Source: an uncultured Acetatifactor sp.
GTDB taxonomy: Bacteria; Bacillota; Clostridia; Lachnospirales; Lachnospiraceae
Length of the DNA stretch: 25,185 nt
Direction of reading: 5' to 3'
NCBI GenBank assembly: GCA_910577665.1
Contig: CAJTOJ010000041.1
Location: 1-25,185, forward strand
A model generated the notes under the pieces. That model searched no databases. It worked only from the letters and a program-made list of their open reading frames with translations, and had not been told where the DNA came from. Both the position numbers and the translations under genes were made by a program. Shown in pieces: positions 23,731 through 25,185 of the stretch (within the stretch, counting starts at the first letter, position 1; every line of letters starts with the position of its first letter).

Positions 23731-24495
23731 ATGCGCTTTTTAGAACTGCTTAAAATCGAATTGATAAAAGTAAAACGAGGTAAAATGATACCTCTGATTT
23801 TCATAGCTCCGCTGTTGGTCGTGGCTTCCGGTGTGGCAAACCTGCAAACTTATTTTTCGCCGGACTATACAAACGCATGGGCGGCTATGTTCATTCAGAG
23901 TGCGTTGGTTTATGCCTATTATCTGCTTCCATTCAGCATGATTGTTGTGTGCGTGATGATTGCAGGACGAGAAACGGGAAACAACGGAATTTTGAAGATG
24001 TTAGCCTTACCCGTCAGCCGCTATGCCCTTTCAGCAGCAAAATTCTGCGTGCTTCTCTTTTACCTGTTTATGGAAATGGTTGTTTTCCTTGCTGTTTTTG
24101 TAATAACAGGATCGATTGCAACAAGTTATACAGGAATTACAGAAGCATTACCCCTCCTGTATTTATTGAAATGGTGTGCCGGATTATTTTTTACGATGCT
24201 CCCCAGTGTTGCCACAATGTGGGCGGTTACGGTGCTATTTGAAAAGCCATTATTTTCCTTGGGCTTGAACCTGCTTTTTGTCATTCCCGGCGTATTAGTG
24301 GCAAATACACCACTTTGGGTTGTTTACCCTTATTGTTACAGTGGCTATCTGGTTTCCTGCTCCTTACACGATTTTACGGCAAAGGGCATCAGCACTGGTT
24401 TTAACCTGTTCCCGTTTTTACCCTGTGCAATTCTGGTTTATGTATTGGTACTTACAGTGGCAGTGAAACAATTTGGAAAAAAGGAAATGAGGTAA
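23731..24495 (+). CDS. ABC permease, LanG/MutG-like
   Basis: A 254-residue membrane protein, the second permease of the exporter. It opens MRFLELLKIELIKVKRGKMI, a cytosolic segment paralogous in style to the first permease, followed by about six hydrophobic helices. Start ATG 23731 has GGGAGGTG 6-8 bases upstream; an earlier in-frame ATG (23638) lies within the previous gene and has no such site. Thirteen bases separate the two permeases. Two unlike permeases plus one ATPase match the FEG arrangement of lantibiotic immunity. Confidence 0.87.
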   Translation: MRFLELLKIELIKVKRGKMIPLIFIAPLLVVASGVANLQTYFSPDYTNAWAAMFIQSALVYAYYLLPFSMIVVCVMIAGRETGNNGILKMLALPVSRYALSAAKFCVLLFYLFMEMVVFLAVFVITGSIATSYTGITEALPLLYLLKWCAGLFFTMLPSVATMWAVTVLFEKPLFSLGLNLLFVIPGVLVANTPLWVVYPYCYSGYLVSCSLHDFTAKGISTGFNLFPFLPCAILVYVLVLTVAVKQFGKKEMR

Positions 24496-24498
24496 GAT

Positions 24499-24792
24499 AT
24501 GGAAAATAAAAAATCACAAAAGTTAAGTGTAACAGCATTGATTATTAGCATGTTGCCGCTGGCAACATTTGTTCCCAGGTTATTTAACATGGCGTTGACT
24601 GATACTGTACGATCCATTTGGGTGGGAACAAACATCCTATCCGTTTTTGGGGGACTGGTGCTTTCTATTATCTGCATCAAAAACCGTGATAGCCGAAGCG
24701 TCATAAATACGATTTCAACTGTTATCAGCAGCTTTTGGATCGTGCTTATGTGTGGCATTATTATCCTTGCGCTATTCATTCACTTTATATAG
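24499..24792 (+). CDS. Small three-helix membrane protein of the ABC operon
   Basis: 97 residues with a charged N-terminus (MENKKSQK) and three predicted membrane helices at about 9-28, 42-60 and 74-96, joined by short loops. GAGGTAAG precedes ATG 24499, and the gene starts 3 bases after the second permease stops, so it is co-translated. I do not recognise a named family. Position suggests an accessory part of the exporter or a small immunity protein, but that is inference from context only. Confidence 0.75.
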   Translation: MENKKSQKLSVTALIISMLPLATFVPRLFNMALTDTVRSIWVGTNILSVFGGLVLSIICIKNRDSRSVINTISTVISSFWIVLMCGIIILALFIHFI

Positions 24793-24821
24793 CAAAACCG
24801 CCCTTACACTTGTCTGCCCCT

Positions 24822-25135
24822 ATGGTTGGCGTCATTAAGGAAAAGGCATGTCACTATGTCGGCAAAGAAGCTCACTGTGCCGACTGCGGCCCTGCGCTTT
24901 TTATCCCGGAGCGCTCAGATTACAATCTTCGAGCGCTCTATGACGTATATCATAAAGAGAATCCTATCATTTCCCTGCCGACTCATCCGCAGATAGCAAA
25001 ATAAATACTGTGATCCAGTGTCTGTTGAGCCAATGCGAGGATGTAACCGCTCTGGCGCTCCAGAAAGCTCTGTACTACATTCAGGGATTTTATTATGTTT
25101 TCTATCAATCCTCGTATAATAAGTTTATAGCGTAA
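24822..25135 (+). pseudogene. Decayed Panacea (DUF4065)/MqsA-like antitoxin gene
   Basis: Part one (24822-25004) reads CHYVGKEAHCADCGPALFIP then NLRALYDVYHKENPIISLP, the zinc-finger and helix-turn-helix start of MqsA-like antitoxins with a C-terminal DUF4065 domain. It ends at TAA 25002-25004. Part two, in another frame from about 24990, reads CEDVTALALQKALYYIQGFY, the start of the Panacea domain itself, and ends at TAA 25133-25135. The linker with the usual repressor recognition helix and the bulk of the Panacea domain are missing. No ribosome site fits ATG 24822. It is therefore a twice-broken remnant, probably of a toxin-antitoxin pair; no toxin is visible beside it. Confidence 0.7.
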
Positions 25136-25185
25136 GCGCCAAATAATAATGCGGTCAGATATAAAATTACCCCCAGCCCTTTGCG
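25105..25185 (-). CDS. C-terminus of a small membrane protein, runs off right edge
   Basis: The minus strand at the right edge is open for 26 codons and ends at TGA 25105-25107. It reads RKGLGVILYLTALLFGAYAI followed by NLLYED, a hydrophobic helix with a short charged tail, typical of the last membrane helix of a protein. It overlaps the antitoxin remnant by about 30 bases on the opposite strand. Too little is present to name a family. Confidence 0.3.
   Translation of the reverse strand, partial: RKGLGVILYLTALLFGAYAINLLYED

Overview
The window looks like chromosome from a low-to-mid GC Gram-positive of the Clostridia, most likely a gut Lachnospiraceae. The evidence is the gene order murE-priA-def-fmt-(yugP-like)-rsmB-rlmN-PP2C phosphatase-PASTA kinase-rsgA, strong AGGAGG-type ribosome binding sites with frequent GTG/TTG starts, a DAP-type MurE (DNPR motif), and accessory gene families typical of that group. 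No tRNA, rRNA or CRISPR array was seen.

Left accessory block (1-5300). A minus-strand operon reads, from promoter to end: an alpha/beta-hydrolase remnant, an aldo/keto reductase that has lost its N-terminus, an intact maltose/galactoside-type O-acetyltransferase, an aldo/keto reductase carrying a lipoprotein signal, and the start of a flavodoxin-like reductase running off the left edge. A divergent LysR-type regulator lies upstream, with a further frameshifted, unidentified gene between. The hydrolase and first reductase were fused by a deletion, and the hydrolase also has an early in-frame stop. Both the operon promoter and the lysR promoter carry the same 15-bp dyad over the -35 region, which suggests one regulator acts on both.

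Core block (5314-17831). Ten closely packed minus-strand housekeeping genes cover peptidoglycan precursor synthesis (murE), replication restart (priA), formyl-methionine handling (fmt, def), a membrane zinc peptidase, rRNA methylation (rsmB, rlmN), Ser/Thr phospho-signalling (PP2C phosphatase and PASTA kinase) and ribosome assembly (rsgA). They probably form one long transcription unit that couples wall growth, translation and ribosome maturation.

Repeat and scar zone (17832-19632). Upstream of murE are two large hairpins, seven copies of a 14-bp tandem repeat, a strong stem-loop, and a decayed BlaI-BlaR1 pair with serial deletions. This appears to be a junction where DNA has been gained and lost repeatedly.

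Right accessory block (19633-25185). A minus-strand response regulator/histidine kinase pair diverges from a plus-strand ABC operon (ATPase, two permeases, a small membrane protein), the layout of lantibiotic/antimicrobial-peptide sensing and immunity modules (LanFEG/Cpr-like). The intergenic space holds a 160-bp element with terminal inverted repeats and a direct repeat ATGTAAGG-N3-ATGTAAGG that may be the regulator's site. The window ends in a decayed Panacea (DUF4065) antitoxin-like gene and the C-terminus of a small membrane protein. I saw no wholly new system. The best leads are the lipoprotein reductase with an internal ribosome binding site, the shared dyad operator, and the repeat elements.
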